The notes under the pieces were generated by a model. It made no database searches, was not told the DNA's origin, and saw only the letters and a program-made list of their open reading frames with translations. From Crambe crambe (taxonomy: Eukaryota > Porifera > Demospongiae > Poecilosclerida > Crambeidae), in contig OZ004583.1 of the NCBI GenBank assembly GCA_963924555.1, positions 9,190,582-9,254,581 of the forward strand: a stretch of DNA of 64,000 nucleotides, in the 5' to 3' direction. Positions 49,823 through 61,393 of the stretch are shown piece by piece. Each line of letters opens with the position of its first letter. Position 1 is the first letter of the stretch. The translations under genes were made by a program, and so were the position numbers.

Positions 49823-52800
49823 ATGGTAGGTATGAGCGGAAAGAGTAACGAGCCACGTGGTGGCCCCACTGGCAGCTCGCAGCACTCTAAGAAACAACTT
49901 GCAGTGACTAGCCACAGCAAACAGGTAAGGCATATGGTGTCAAGTGTGTCATAATATCGCCCTCCTCTCCTACTATAATCCAAATCATCTAGTAGACAAG
50001 GCTGTTGTATATGATTATTAATCCTTGGTTCATGGAACAGCAGAGTCCAACTTATCAGGGGGAGGGGAAGATTTATACTTAACCTTTGCTGTTGACGAAT
50101 GGTGCAAAACCACAAAGATTTTCAATTTCTGGATTCAGTGATATTTTGTGGCTCAAGGAACCAGGGTGACACCCAGCACACAGCATAAGAAAATACAGTT
50201 GAACCTCTGATAAAGACCCTCCAAAAAAAGCACAACCTCCCAACAAAGGATGCTCTTTTGGGCCCCTTTCCCATAGCATTAGTATCGAGGAAAGGGTAAC
50301 CTCTCCACCAAGGACAAAGTAAAGAGGTTCCACTGCTTTTCCTCCTGTCTTTCTCTCCTCCCTCCCCCCTCGTTATTCATATGACACTGATCTGACTATC
50401 CACATGCCCCACCCCCTTCCAGCCTCCTGTGGAAGCATTACAGATGGCGCAGATACTGGACTATAGTGCCAAGACCCCCTCCATGAACGACCTGGAGACT
50501 CTCATTCAAGGTGTTCTCCTGGTGGTCCCTAGTCGATCCAAGGAAGAGGCCAACATTGCCCTCCATGATAACGACTTTGACATAGAGAAGGCTATCTCGG
50601 CCTTACTGGATAATGACACAGGAATGGGCACTGTGAGTGGGTGTGGCTAAGACAAGGTGTTAAATTAAATGGGTGTGGTAAGGAAAGTGTTACATTCACT
50701 TTGACTGCCTAGTAAGGTCTACATTGGTTCAATATTGTGGCATTCTTGCAACATTCCTGTGATGTGTTTATTTCCTTAGGGGGAGTGGACCACGACAGCT
50801 AGAAAAGGCAAAAAGAAAGAAGGCAAGGGTGAGAACGAGCTGATAGTAGCCCCTGGAGACACTAAGACGACATTTGGTAAATCATCATCACGTTCATCGC
50901 GAAGCACCAACAAAGCAGGTATGTATTGATGTGTGTATGTTCAGTCACCTGATCATGTTATAAGACATAATATGCAAAACAAGGTTTTGAATGCAGCCAT
51001 AGAGCATATTTTGTTTTGGTGCAGTAAATGGGTTCTGAGTTCAGTAATATTAATATGAAGACGTAGGTCCTGTAACAGTGAAAAACAAATGCTGAGATAT
51101 GTGTGTACGGTAACAATTTTTTGCAGTAGAGGTGTGTGTGTGTGAATTGAAGGTCATCGTGGTACTTAATTAAAGTTTGGTGATGATTGAGGGATTCCTG
51201 GGATGTATTTATAGTGGGGGTAGTGGGAAAACAACCATTCAGCTGTTTTGGCATGTTTTTCATGTGAATTAAATGCATCAAGCATGTCTATGAAGCTAAG
51301 ACTGTGATCAGAGCATACATTTCAGGCTATTCAGGAAAGCTAGGTGCTGGAGTCTTATTACAAATTCTTCAACTTTCTTATCATATCATTTGCCCTTTCT
51401 AGCTGCTGGCCAGACGAGAGAGAACTATGGAGGGAGTGTTAATGTCACCATAACAGGAGACAGCCGAGGGACTCCTAAGGGTGGAAAAGGTGCAGGGCAA
51501 AGTGGGCGTGTCCAGGAGGGTCGTGGAAGGAGTCAAAGTGGGAGGAGAACTTCGGATAAGACAAGGGGACCCAAGTAGGTGTACCGGTTAAGTAATCTGA
51601 TATCTTTGATGTCTGGGCTAATAAGGGTATTGATAATGCATAGCCAATTGTGTGTTCTCAATACAGCCAAATCTTTGGGGCATAATTTTTATTTGATGAT
51701 ATGAACTTTTCCTCCCAGTGCTGATAGAAAGCGTGAAAGAGGGGGCAACAAAGGGGAGAAGGAAAGAGGAGAGCGTAATGACAAAGGAGGTGAACGTGGG
51801 GATAGAGGGGAGAGAGGGGACAGACGAGACAGGGGGGACAGAACTGACAGAGCGGAGCGGGGAGGTGGCGTTAACGGCAGCAGATTTTCAACGCGAAATA
51901 GAGGTGGACGTGGCAGACAGCAGCAGCAGCAACAGAACCCACCTCATCAGACAACACTTGATTCAGGTGAGCATCAATTGGAATACATATGACTGTTGAT
52001 ATAATAATGGTGGGTATTAACATGTTGACTGACTACGTTGTCTCTACTGTTATGTAGGGGAGCAGATGTGGGATATCCTTCCTTCCCAGACCACTTCAAC
52101 GAGTGTTTCTTTCATGGGTGACATCCAGGCGCAAGCAGTGACGTCATCATTACAGATACCTCAGCAGCGGCAGTTTACAACAGACCTTAACTCCTGGAGT
52201 GCAAGTGGGGGTAATACATGGGAAATCACCCATAATGCCACTTCAACAGTGGAGAATAAGGTACTCACTCGACTCTTTGTAACACTACTGAGAATAAAGT
52301 TCAGATTAATGGTATATTACAGCACCTATGGGTGAATAGGGTGTGGGTGATCAGATAGTGTTGTTAACATATGGTGCCTTATACAGAGGTGGTCTCATTT
52401 ATGGTCGTTGAAAGGGGGTGGTTGTGCCTTTTATGGCCCTTTAAAAGGGGGTGGTTTCGTGAGTGAGGGTGTTTATAATCCTTCAGGTTGAGAGCCACAT
52501 GTGGGAGGCGGATGATGAGGACCCTCCCATAGGCCACATCCCTGCCACTCCCCTCTTCCCAGATGCCCTCCCATCTTCCCCCTCTCCCCACCAGCTGACG
52601 GTGCTAAGCACTGCAGCAGAAACAACGCCCAACCTGATGAGTGTGGGTGAAGATAGAGGGTTCATGCAACTCCAGGCCACAGAGCAGAGGCAAGTGTCTC
52701 CTTTGTTTGGAAACAGTGACAAGACAATTATATTGTCTCTCTGCCACCTTGCAGACAAGATGTTCTTCCTGGGAGTGACCCCTCACTCAAGACAAGTGGC

Positions 52801-55791
52801 GGAAAGAGAACAAAGAGGTTGGCACGTTCACGCATCCCTTCAAAGCCGGTGGAGATGCCTGGGGGTGTCGAATCCCTGGACCTGGAGGTCAGTGTAATAC
52901 TAAAGGAAAGGTGTCTAAAATTCTGTACAAAGCTCCCAACCTGTGAATTTTGATTTCAGCCATAAAGTGTCCCATTTTCTGGTATAGTAAGTCAGTATTT
53001 TCGATAAATCAGTACGGCTGGAGGCTCTGCTAGTACACCTCACCAAACACTTACCATTTATATATTTTCCAGTTTGGACAGCTGGGTATTGACTTCATTG
53101 GAACAGAACAAGAGTCAGGACCCACACCCTCATCTGCCACACCCACTTCCCTCTCAACGGGATTCACCTCTCCCACTGAGAGAAGGTCAATGTATTCTGA
53201 TGTCCAAAGGTTAGCTCCAAACAACCAAAAAAAAAAGAGTTTATGTAGTATTCATTCTTTCAGAATAGCGGAAGATCCCAGTGTACTTTCAGTCATTCCA
53301 ACTGTATCCTCTTCCTCCAATAAGCCACTCCCACTGGAAATGCCTTCCTCAGTGGGTGTGGTTCCAACATACAGCCACCAAGCAGTGGAGCAGTCACAAG
53401 GAAGCATAGCCGCTGCAAGGATGGAGCCTACTGAGACCAAGGAAGCCCCTCTGGACGGACCACCAGGTACGTGGAATGGGGAATCAATGAGTGTAGTATA
53501 ATGTGATTTGGGTATAATAATAGTGTGGAATGGAATAAGGATATAACTCTCTCTGCAGGACTGCCTAGACCATCTTCAGTGAGTAGCCATGAGCCAGTGG
53601 TTGAGGCTTTGCCTTCCTCACAGCCACAACAACAGCAGCAACAGCAACAACAACCACACACCCTCCCCCTCCCTGTGACCTCCACTTCAGTCACTCCCTC
53701 TGTAGCCAAGACCCTAGGTCTGAGCCAGACTTCCAGTGGTGAGGTACAGTTGCCACTCCCTCCAGCTCCTGAGCCCATTGATATTGCTCATCAGCAAACA
53801 CAAATACAGAGCAGTCATGTGAGTATCATGTGACATCATAATTATGATTATGATTAGTATAATATGCTTACACTGTGATCTAACCTCTGCAGAGTCAGAG
53901 TCATTTTCCTGTGACTTCATCGAACTCTGACCTTCTGATGTCGGCAGTCACTGTCCCGTCATCTGCAGCCGTCAATCTTGCCTCCAGTGTGGGCGTGGCT
54001 TCATCCAGTTCCACCCACCTTAGATCAGGAACGAGTCAGCAGCACTCAGGAACGAGTCAGCAGCACTCATCACTGAACTCTTCCTCTACTTCACAACACT
54101 CTAGTGTCCAGCAGCCAAGTGAGTAGCCCTTATCAACAGCCACCTCCAAACACTAGCTATTCAACACCAAATCCCCTGATCTGATAACCCAGACTTCTGT
54201 CTTCAATTCCAAATCCCCTGATCTGATTACCCAGACCTCTGTCTTCAATTCCAAATCCCCTGATCTGATAACCCAGACCTCTGTCTTCAATTCCAAATCC
54301 CCTGATCTGATAACCCAGACCTCTGTCTTCAATTCATTTCAATTGAGATGCTATTTCTGTTCATCCATGCAGCAAGCAAGCATTTGCCTCCTGGGATGAT
54401 TTACCCTCCCATGAACATGGTGCCAGCTCAGTATCCTTTCAATGTCCTGGTAAGTCAACTCTCCTTGACCTTCTCCTCTGATATCCAATTATCACAATGT
54501 AAAAAGAAGTATTGTCCAGTTACTCTATTTAATGCCCACTATAGCCTGTATATCCTCCAAATTATGCTGATCCGAGTGAGTTGAATCGCTATCCTGTCTC
54601 CGTATCGATGGCATACTACCCATCCTCTGACCCCAACCTAGTGGCCTCCATGTCACGTGACCACTCCAGCTCGGCCTTTGGGGGCACAGATCAGAGCAAG
54701 TATACCAGAACCACGGATGGCACATCTCCAGTGTCTTCACAGCAACAGACACAGCAAGGTAAGAAGAATTAAATTTACAAGAAACTGGTGCCAATGTTAT
54801 GAACTATACAACACACACACACACACAGGTGGTATTCAGCAAGGACAGCCCCTGGCCACTCCGTTTATGAACTACCCAGCAGCAGCTTACAGTTTTTATC
54901 CTGCTATGTACCCCATGGCAGGATTCTCTGCTGCTCACACTCACACTGTAAGTCCACCCCTCATAGTTAATCTGATCGACATCTCCCTTCCTCATTTGCT
55001 TCATCATTTCTACTTTCTCAAAGAAAACCACCATTGTCTCAACCTCTGAATCATGTGATAGTCAAGTGATCATGCTCTTGTTTCCCATGCTTGTCTTTGT
55101 ATATAGCTTGCTCCCAAACCATCTGCTGGGGGCTCCAACCTCAGTAGTTATCAGCACCACCAGTCAGGGGGATTTGGTACATACGAGGACGTCAGTGGAT
55201 CAGTGGGTGCCACTCATGACCAGTTCAGTGCAGCCAAAATGTATGGCTCCTCCCTCTCAAAGTCTTCTTCAGTACTGCCCACTACTAGTGGAGACACGGG
55301 ACTAGGGGGTGGGGTTGCAGGCTCTTCCTCCTCCTCCTTCAAACATAGCTACGATGGGTCAAAGTCCAGCACTGGAAGCTCGGGAGCTTATAATTACAGT
55401 ATGCCCAGTAACCAAGGTTACATCCCTGCAACCTATATGGGAGTAAGTATAATACTATAGATAATTATGGGTAAACCCCTATAATTATATGCTAACATAA
55501 TTATGGGTAAACCCCTATAATTATACCAGTACTCTATTATATGTCCACTGTATAGGGAGTTTTAAGTAGGCTCACAATTGTTTCCAATAGATGCCCACCA
55601 TGGCTATGCACCACCACATGCCAGCTGCCACCCAGCAGGTGCTGCAAGGGGGTGCGACCCACGACACCACTGGTGGGATAACGAGGGGGAGCATCCCCTC
55701 TGGTCCTGGTTTACAGAAACACAACAACAAGAGCATGGGTAGCTATCAACCCCAGTCTGGATTTTGGCAGCAGCAGGGCAGTCACTCTTAA
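49823..55791 (+). CDS. UBAP2L: UBAP2/UBAP2L (lingerer) homologue
   Basis: Ubiquitin-associated protein 2-like family: cytoplasmic RNA-binding proteins involved in stress granules and translation. About 18 exons fit in phase, starting MVGMSGKSNEPRGG at 49823. Exon 50423-50632 carries the UBA domain (MNDLETLIQGVLLVVPSRSK and IALHDNDFDIEKAISALLDN). Exon 51719-51966 is an arginine/glycine-rich RGG-type stretch (RGDRGERGDRRDRGDR). The exons around 52850-53210 hold the conserved family motif (VEMPGGVESLDLE then FGQLGIDFIG). After this come long Ser/Gln-rich low-complexity parts with a poly-Gln run near 53630, then a Pro/Tyr-rich region (PPGMIYPPMNMVPAQYPFNV) and a final exon 55591-55791 ending QSGFWQQQGSHS. 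One intron near 52690 appears to use a GC donor. Intron 54118-54371 contains a minisatellite. The downstream neighbour in the same direction is RagC/D. Confidence 0.88.
50196..50335. mobile_element. MITE-like inverted-repeat element (140 bp)
   Basis: Within the first UBAP2L intron. It begins CAGTTGAACCTCT and ends AGAGGTTCCACTG, an inverted repeat with one mismatch in 13. TA precedes the left end, but the right flank is not TA. The ends resemble those at 26354-26513. Confidence 0.6.
52689..52754 (+). other. Probable GC-AG intron in UBAP2L
   Basis: The frame from the preceding exon and the frame needed for QDVLPGSDPSLKTSGG only join if the donor is GCAAGT, the usual GC form of a 5' splice site, and the acceptor is CTTGCAG before ACAAGATG. 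No GT donor nearby gives the right phase. Confidence 0.6.
54167..54334 (+). repeat. 42-bp minisatellite, four copies
   Basis: Four head-to-tail copies beginning CCAAATCCCCTGATCTGATA and ending CTGTCTTCAATT, differing at only a few bases, within a UBAP2L intron. Confidence 0.95.
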
Positions 55792-56253
55792 GACTGTTAA
55801 AAAAGATTGAGAATTCTATAATTTGAGCACTTTCAAATGTAATGTAATAATAGTATGCCATATGAAGTGTATCATAGAATGGGTGTGGTCTTTTATAAGC
55901 TCCGTCCCATGAACTACTGGACTCTACGTTATTCTTCATTACTTTATTCATATAGTAATATTATTGCTGTGTAAGTCAAACAAGCACATACAACAAAATT
56001 GATTTTCGTGTCACCATTTTTTTCTCACAAAAACAACTGCACGAGTTTGTAATTTTTTGTTTATGCCATAGATTCTAATCTCTATTTATATTATTAATTT
56101 TTGTTATAGTTGATAGCTGCAATCATGAAAATATTGAAAGTGAATGTGATTGATGATGTAAGACCTGATAATCAAATTGCGCATGCTCGCTAGGTACGTC
56201 ATGCATGACCTTGTCATGTGACTATCCCTCAACAATGCAATGCTAGACCTCTT
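55792..56253. other. Intergenic, UBAP2L 3' end to RagC/D start
   Basis: AT-rich sequence. AATAAT-type and ATTAATTTTTG stretches may be 3' UTR. A GCGCATGC box near 56180 lies about 75 bp before the RagC/D ATG. No other gene is seen. Confidence 0.5.
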
Positions 56254-58860
56254 ATGCAAAAAGGGGGATCCAGAGACCTAGAAGTGATCACTCTGCAGGA
56301 CATGGTGAGTCGGTTCTTCCCCGTACCTCTATAGCATGCGTCGTAAGATCTTTCTAGAGAGTGTGAAGTCCAATATGGTTGCTTTGTGTCTCTCTGCAGT
56401 CCTCGTACGGTGATAGCGAGCCCCACAGCTACAACATCGTCAACTCCTTCCCAGATGCTTACGAGTGAGTTAGACTCAGTGATCTGTCCGTGAGAGCGCC
56501 TGTGTGTGTTGGGAGGTGTTGCTCAGAGGCGGATGATCTTCAGTGTTTTGTTAGTGACATGGAAGTTAAAGTACCTACCAGCTACATAGCTAGTTGGCTC
56601 TTGGTAGGTTGAGAGGTGGGAGGTTAGAGAAAGAAAGCTATTATTCCTTAATGTTGCTGGTTGACAACATTCATGGCTTGGTGTTGTTCTAGTCTCAACA
56701 GCTAATATCAAAGCTGATTTTCAGAGATGAATGTAGTTGTGTTCCTCTTTACCTGCAGCTATGGGCCTGGAGAGGAAGATGCAGTTGCTGGAGGTATCAG
56801 CTCAGAGAATAAACCTCGCATAGTCCTCATGGGCCTCAGAAGGTGAAAATTAAATAAGTTCTCATGCATGCACTTGCACATGCCTGTAGCATGAAAAAGG
56901 CATGTTTACAACATGTACATAATACATGCATGTAACTTGGTGCCTTGTAAGGTAGTCATAATAGGCTAATAGCAAGGTTGGGTGATTGAGGAGTATTTGA
57001 TTTGATTGGCAGAGGTGGGAAGTCATCCATTCAGAAGGTGGTTTTCCACAAGCTGTCTCCCAACGAGACCCTCTTCCTGGAGTCGACCAGTAAGGTTGTC
57101 AAGGATGACATCAACAACAGCTCTTTTGTTCAATTCCAGGTACTATTAGAGAGTTCATAGGTCATTGACAATGTCACTATACCAGCCTATAATGTTAATT
57201 AAAGGATTTCCCTCTCCCTCCCTCCCCCCTCCATTATCATTCACCAGATCTGGGACTTCCCTGGCCAGATAGACTTCTTTGATCCAGCATTCGATTCAGA
57301 GCACATCTTTGGTGGGTGTGGTGCACTCATCTTTGTAATAGATGCTCAAGACGACTACCATCAGGCCCTTATCAAACTCCACCAGACAGTCACACGAGCC
57401 TATCAGGTCAACCAGGACATCAAGTTCGAGGTCTTCATACACAAGGTATAAAGTTTTCACCTTTTCACCAGCTCATTCAATTCTTGACATAATTCCAAAT
57501 TTCAAATACCAACATAAAGTCAAGAATTCATGCTCTCTGCTGATGTTTTAAATTTGGTCAAGAACTTTAACCAATCACTTTGCTTTAAGAATCAGTACTT
57601 CATACCTTTCACCCATGCTAGGTTGATGGATTATCTTGCCTTTCACCCATGCTAGGTTGATGGATTATCTGACGACCGCAAGATAGAGGCCCAGAGAGAC
57701 ATACACCAGCGTGCTACCGATGATCTTGCAGATGCATGTCTGGAAGGCATCCATCTTAGCTTTTATCTCACTTCAATCTATGACCATTCCATTTTTGAGG
57801 TGAGGCAGAGAACTACATGCTAGCTAGCTAGCTACTCCTTAGCAAGAGCTTCTTTAACAATGGTTCTCTAGATAAGTTTGAACTCCCTTTTCAAAGTGAA
57901 AACACAATATATTATGTTTTCTCAGGCTTTCAGTCGAGTGGTACAGAAATTAATTCCACAATTACCGACTCTGGAAAACCTACTCAACATCCTTATATCG
58001 GTGAGTGAGTCCACTGAGCATAATCTCATCGTTGGGTATAATTATTTGATGTGTATTATATAGAATTCTGGTATCGAGAAGGCATTCTTATTTGATGTGG
58101 TGAGCAAAATCTACATTGCTACTGACAGGTGAGTACACAAAAGATGAGGATCACTTTGCATGGTTAGGACAAACCTGCTGTAAGGTGATTATTACTATGG
58201 TTTACACACATTCATTGTGGTAGTTCTCCTGTGGATATGCAGTCCTATGAGTTATGCTGTGACATGATAGATGTGGTCATCGACGTTTCCTGTATTTATG
58301 GGTGAGTACTGCATGCATACATTGGCCGGAACACACTAAGTAATCATCTGTTCACTGTGTAGGTTGCGTGATGACGTTGAGGGTTGTGCGTACGATCAAC
58401 AATCTTCCTCCATCATTAGACTCAACAATAGCACTGTGCTTTACCTTAGAGAGGTCAACAGGTGCGTACCCATGGCAACCACTAGGGATTACTTTGAGCT
58501 TGATTTTGCTGTACGTAGGTTTTTGGCTCTGGTGTGCTTGTTGAGGGAGGATGTCTTTGAGAAGCAGGGACTGATAGAATACAACTTCCATTGCTTCAGA
58601 GAAGCCATCCAAGAAGTAAGTGTGTGGTGGTGACCCTTTACCCTATCTAGCTAAGCTTAGCAAATGTTGCTATCAACTGTCCAGCTTAGCAAATGTTCTC
58701 TATCAGTTTTACTAGCTGTCCAGCTTAGCAAATGTTCTCTATAACTGTCTCAGTTTTCACCAACTTCTTTATTGATTTGATCATGTGACAGGTGTTTGAA
58801 TTACGACGTAAAGCCCTGCTGAGCTCCGCTACTTCCCAGACCAGTCAGGACTTGCAGTAA
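56254..58860 (+). CDS. RRAGC: RagC/RagD GTPase
   Basis: Small GTPase that pairs with RagA/B on the lysosome and recruits mTORC1 when amino acids are present. The start [17 protein letters not shown] at 56254 is the first ATG in frame with the later exons. The N-terminal acidic stretch ([12 protein letters not shown]) leads into a G1 motif GLRRGGKSS, the family block [20 protein letters not shown], the G3 motif [10 protein letters not shown] and the G4 motif HKVDGLSDD. The second half is the Roadblock-like dimerisation domain, including [20 protein letters not shown] and [20 protein letters not shown]. These match animal RagC/D almost word for word. The basic tail ends SQTSQDLQ. Eleven or so short exons fit in phase. 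It is convergent with PEX3 downstream. Confidence 0.95.
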
Positions 58861-59207
58861 CTAACTGATTCACTGGTATACATTATCACTATGCATGCTA
58901 TGACTAAGTTCATTCAAATGGACTCCATTTATTTATCTTCTAATCTTTCTCTCATCCTTCATCAGCTCTCATTGTTGAATTGGCTCACTCTTTTTTAAAT
59001 TTTGATTTTCTATTAATTGTAGTAAGTGTTCACACACTGTTGTATGATGAACTGGAAAAATTTTTTATGGTGCCTACAGTTTAGCCCCAGCCAAAAATGC
59101 TGACATGGCATAAAAAATAAGATGTTATGCTACATGCATTCTACATGTATAAGTATGTTATACATGCATTGTACATGTATAAGTCATGTGACCCTACTCT
59201 CTAATAA
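58861..59207. other. Short intergenic space between convergent RagC/D and PEX3
   Basis: About 350 bp of AT-rich DNA with possible 3' UTRs. No gene is seen. Confidence 0.6.
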
Positions 59208-61232
59208 CTATGATGCACTATCATTTGCAAATGCTTCATAAATGTTCCTAGATAGAGTTTGCAATTCTCTGCCAGAAAGGACATTCTGTATGATACAGAC
59301 ATAGTAATTGAGGGGGTGGGGGGAATAGGGTACCACAGGACTCACTTGCATGGGGCCAGATTGAGAGGTGTGGCTAAAGAGGAAGAGAGAGGTGTCACAC
59401 ACCAGGGGAATCACACTTGCCATTGCCAACTCTGACCCACTGCAAATCAGTCACATGATAATCACATGCCATGACTCCCAGTACACCATGTGATATCTTT
59501 TTTAGTATACTTTATGTAATATCTTTCTCTAGTACACCATGTGAATATCTAGTATACTTTCTAGTATACCATGTGATATCCTTTCTAGTATACCATCTAG
59601 TATACTTTCTAGTATACCATATGAATATCTAGTATACTTCTACCAGTGTACCTGGTGATATCTAGAGTGGCAGCTGTGAAGGTGCGTGTGATGTGAGCGT
59701 CCACTTGTGTCAAGACCTGGTCCACACACCTGTCCACCACTTCCCCCACCTCTCCGCTCTCAAGCAGGTCACGCGTCCCCAAAAGCAGCACCTCTCGCTC
59801 ACCAAACACACCCTCAGGCTATATATGGATGATCAGTCATAGACCATAGAGCACAAAAATTTTTTTTACAAGTTCACCTGATGGAGAAGTGTTTCTTTGG
59901 GGAGGGCATATTGTAATAGAAAATGTTTTCTTCTTCTCTGAGACCTGAAGAAAAAAAATAGATCCATTAAGAGGCAGGAGTGGGCATGTCCATTAGGATA
60001 TGGGGAAGTCCATTGGGACAGGGGTGTGTCCAAGATTAGAGAGAAGATATGTACAAAGAAAGGTGTGTATCAGGGAAGGGGCTTACAGTGGAGAGTGAGA
60101 TGTGTGAGTATGGAGGGAGAATTGGTGACAGATGTCGTGGACCAATTGCAACACCCCATCACATGACAGCTGCTGCTTGAGAGAGTATTGTGCAAGAATC
60201 ACTTCAGCCGATGTCCTCACAGCCACTATCAGAGCATGCAATCCTGAAATACAGGGAGAGAGTTCCAACTCCACACTATAATAAGGAGCATGTAGTATTG
60301 ACATCCCTTACCTTCTTTGAGGAGGTGTTGTACAGTGGAAAGATACTGACGCTGGACTTCGGTCTCTGCTGAACTCTGATCAGTCACCCCCTGGGAGGGA
60401 TTTTAAAAATCATGAGATTTGACTACAGCCCCCTCCAATTTCGTGTACCTTATTAAGGTCTCTGAACATGCGTCCCCCTAGGATGCTGAGCTGGATCCTC
60501 ATGAATACAGAGAGAAGTGCATAGGCATATGCCCCTCCCACCAGTCGAGTGAAACCTGGCAGAGAATGGATGTGATAAGGGGAGGAGGGAGGAAGTATAA
60601 GGGGTGGAGGAGAGGAGGAAGGGGAGGGAGAAGGGGAGGAAGTATGAGGGGAGGGGGGAGGAAGTACAAGGGGAGGAGGAGGGAGTACAAGGGGAGGGGG
60701 GAGTAGGAGGGAGAGAGAAATTACACAGCAAATAATCACTTACTGATGACCTTCAGATTCTCCCAGAGGTCTCGTTTATTGGGTGGTCTAGAGTTTTAGA
60801 TAAAATAACACACTCAAGTACTTCCTGGATAACTAACAGACTGACTTTAGTCTGAGCTTTTCTGTAATGGCCTCTGCATCGAGTTCTTTTTGAATTGCTT
60901 CTTTGAGGGAGGGTAGGATGGCTGTCACTGCAGATACAGCAGTGTTGTAGTTCCCTAAGAACTGCTCGTTAAACCTGAAATATCAGTTTTAAACCCTGAC
61001 ATCACACATTATCTGGATCATTGAGGTGGACACCACATTCTGACCTGATGGATTCCAGCTTCACAGTCATCTCTTTATCCTGCAACTCCTGCAGCTTTCT
61101 CCTGATGAACTTTAACCCCTGGTACCCACCTACAAGGCAAGCTAGTTTACTGCCCTATTTCCTCACCTCCTTACCTCCTACCGACAGTGCAATTAAAATT
61201 AGCTTATTCCTATGTCTCCAAACTACAGCCAT
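59208..61232 (-). CDS. PEX3: Peroxisomal biogenesis factor PEX3
   Basis: PEX3 anchors in the peroxisomal membrane and docks PEX19 carrying new membrane proteins. Exon 1 (61175-61232) encodes MAVVWRHRNKLILIALSVGG, a basic start and membrane segment, as in other PEX3 proteins. Later exons give GYQGLKFIRRKLQELQDKEM, then NYNTAVSAVTAILPSLKEAI, PPNKRDLWENLKVIS joined to FTRLVGGAYAYALLSVFMRI, QLSILGGRMF, and QRQYLSTVQHLLKEG. The end is SGRELQTLSRNIYEAFANDS, the typical PEX3 C-terminal helix. Splice borders that fit include 61045-61129, 60846-60974, 60744-60787 and 60449-60555. A 62-bp intron precedes the last coding exon. The start is 161 bp from the OTU gene on the other strand. Confidence 0.9.
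59500..59645 (+). repeat. AGTATACCATGTGATATC-type short repeats
   Basis: Several imperfect copies of a unit with CTAGTATACCATGTGATATCTTT lie within a PEX3 intron. Confidence 0.7.
60575..60720 (+). repeat. GGAGG-rich purine tract in PEX3 intron
   Basis: Almost pure purine over about 130 bp. On the PEX3 strand it is a pyrimidine tract. It resembles the tract at 29716-29830. Confidence 0.85.
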
Positions 61233-61393
61233 GCCAGTGCGTGCTAGTGCTCAGCAATCGATCAGCTATCAGGTCTTTTATCTAGTACGTACGTCTATCA
61301 AGTGCGCTTGACGATCTTTTCCTTTCTTGGAAAGGTGGTCAGCGACTATTTCGACCCTTTACCAACCGCAGCGCTAATCGCTACTGAATCAGA
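61233..61393. promoter_or_regulatory. Bidirectional promoter between PEX3 and OTU gene
   Basis: A 161-bp gap lies between divergent start codons. No TATA box is evident. Function is inferred from position. Confidence 0.5.

Noticed and set aside
56211-56221. CLEAR-like GTCATGTGAC box upstream of RagC/D
   Set aside because: One base off the TFEB consensus, and TCATGTGAC recurs many times across the window, so it is not informative.
60410-60739. Proline-rich minus-strand frames
   Set aside because: They translate the GGAGG-rich intron of PEX3; only the embedded exon 60449-60555 is real.
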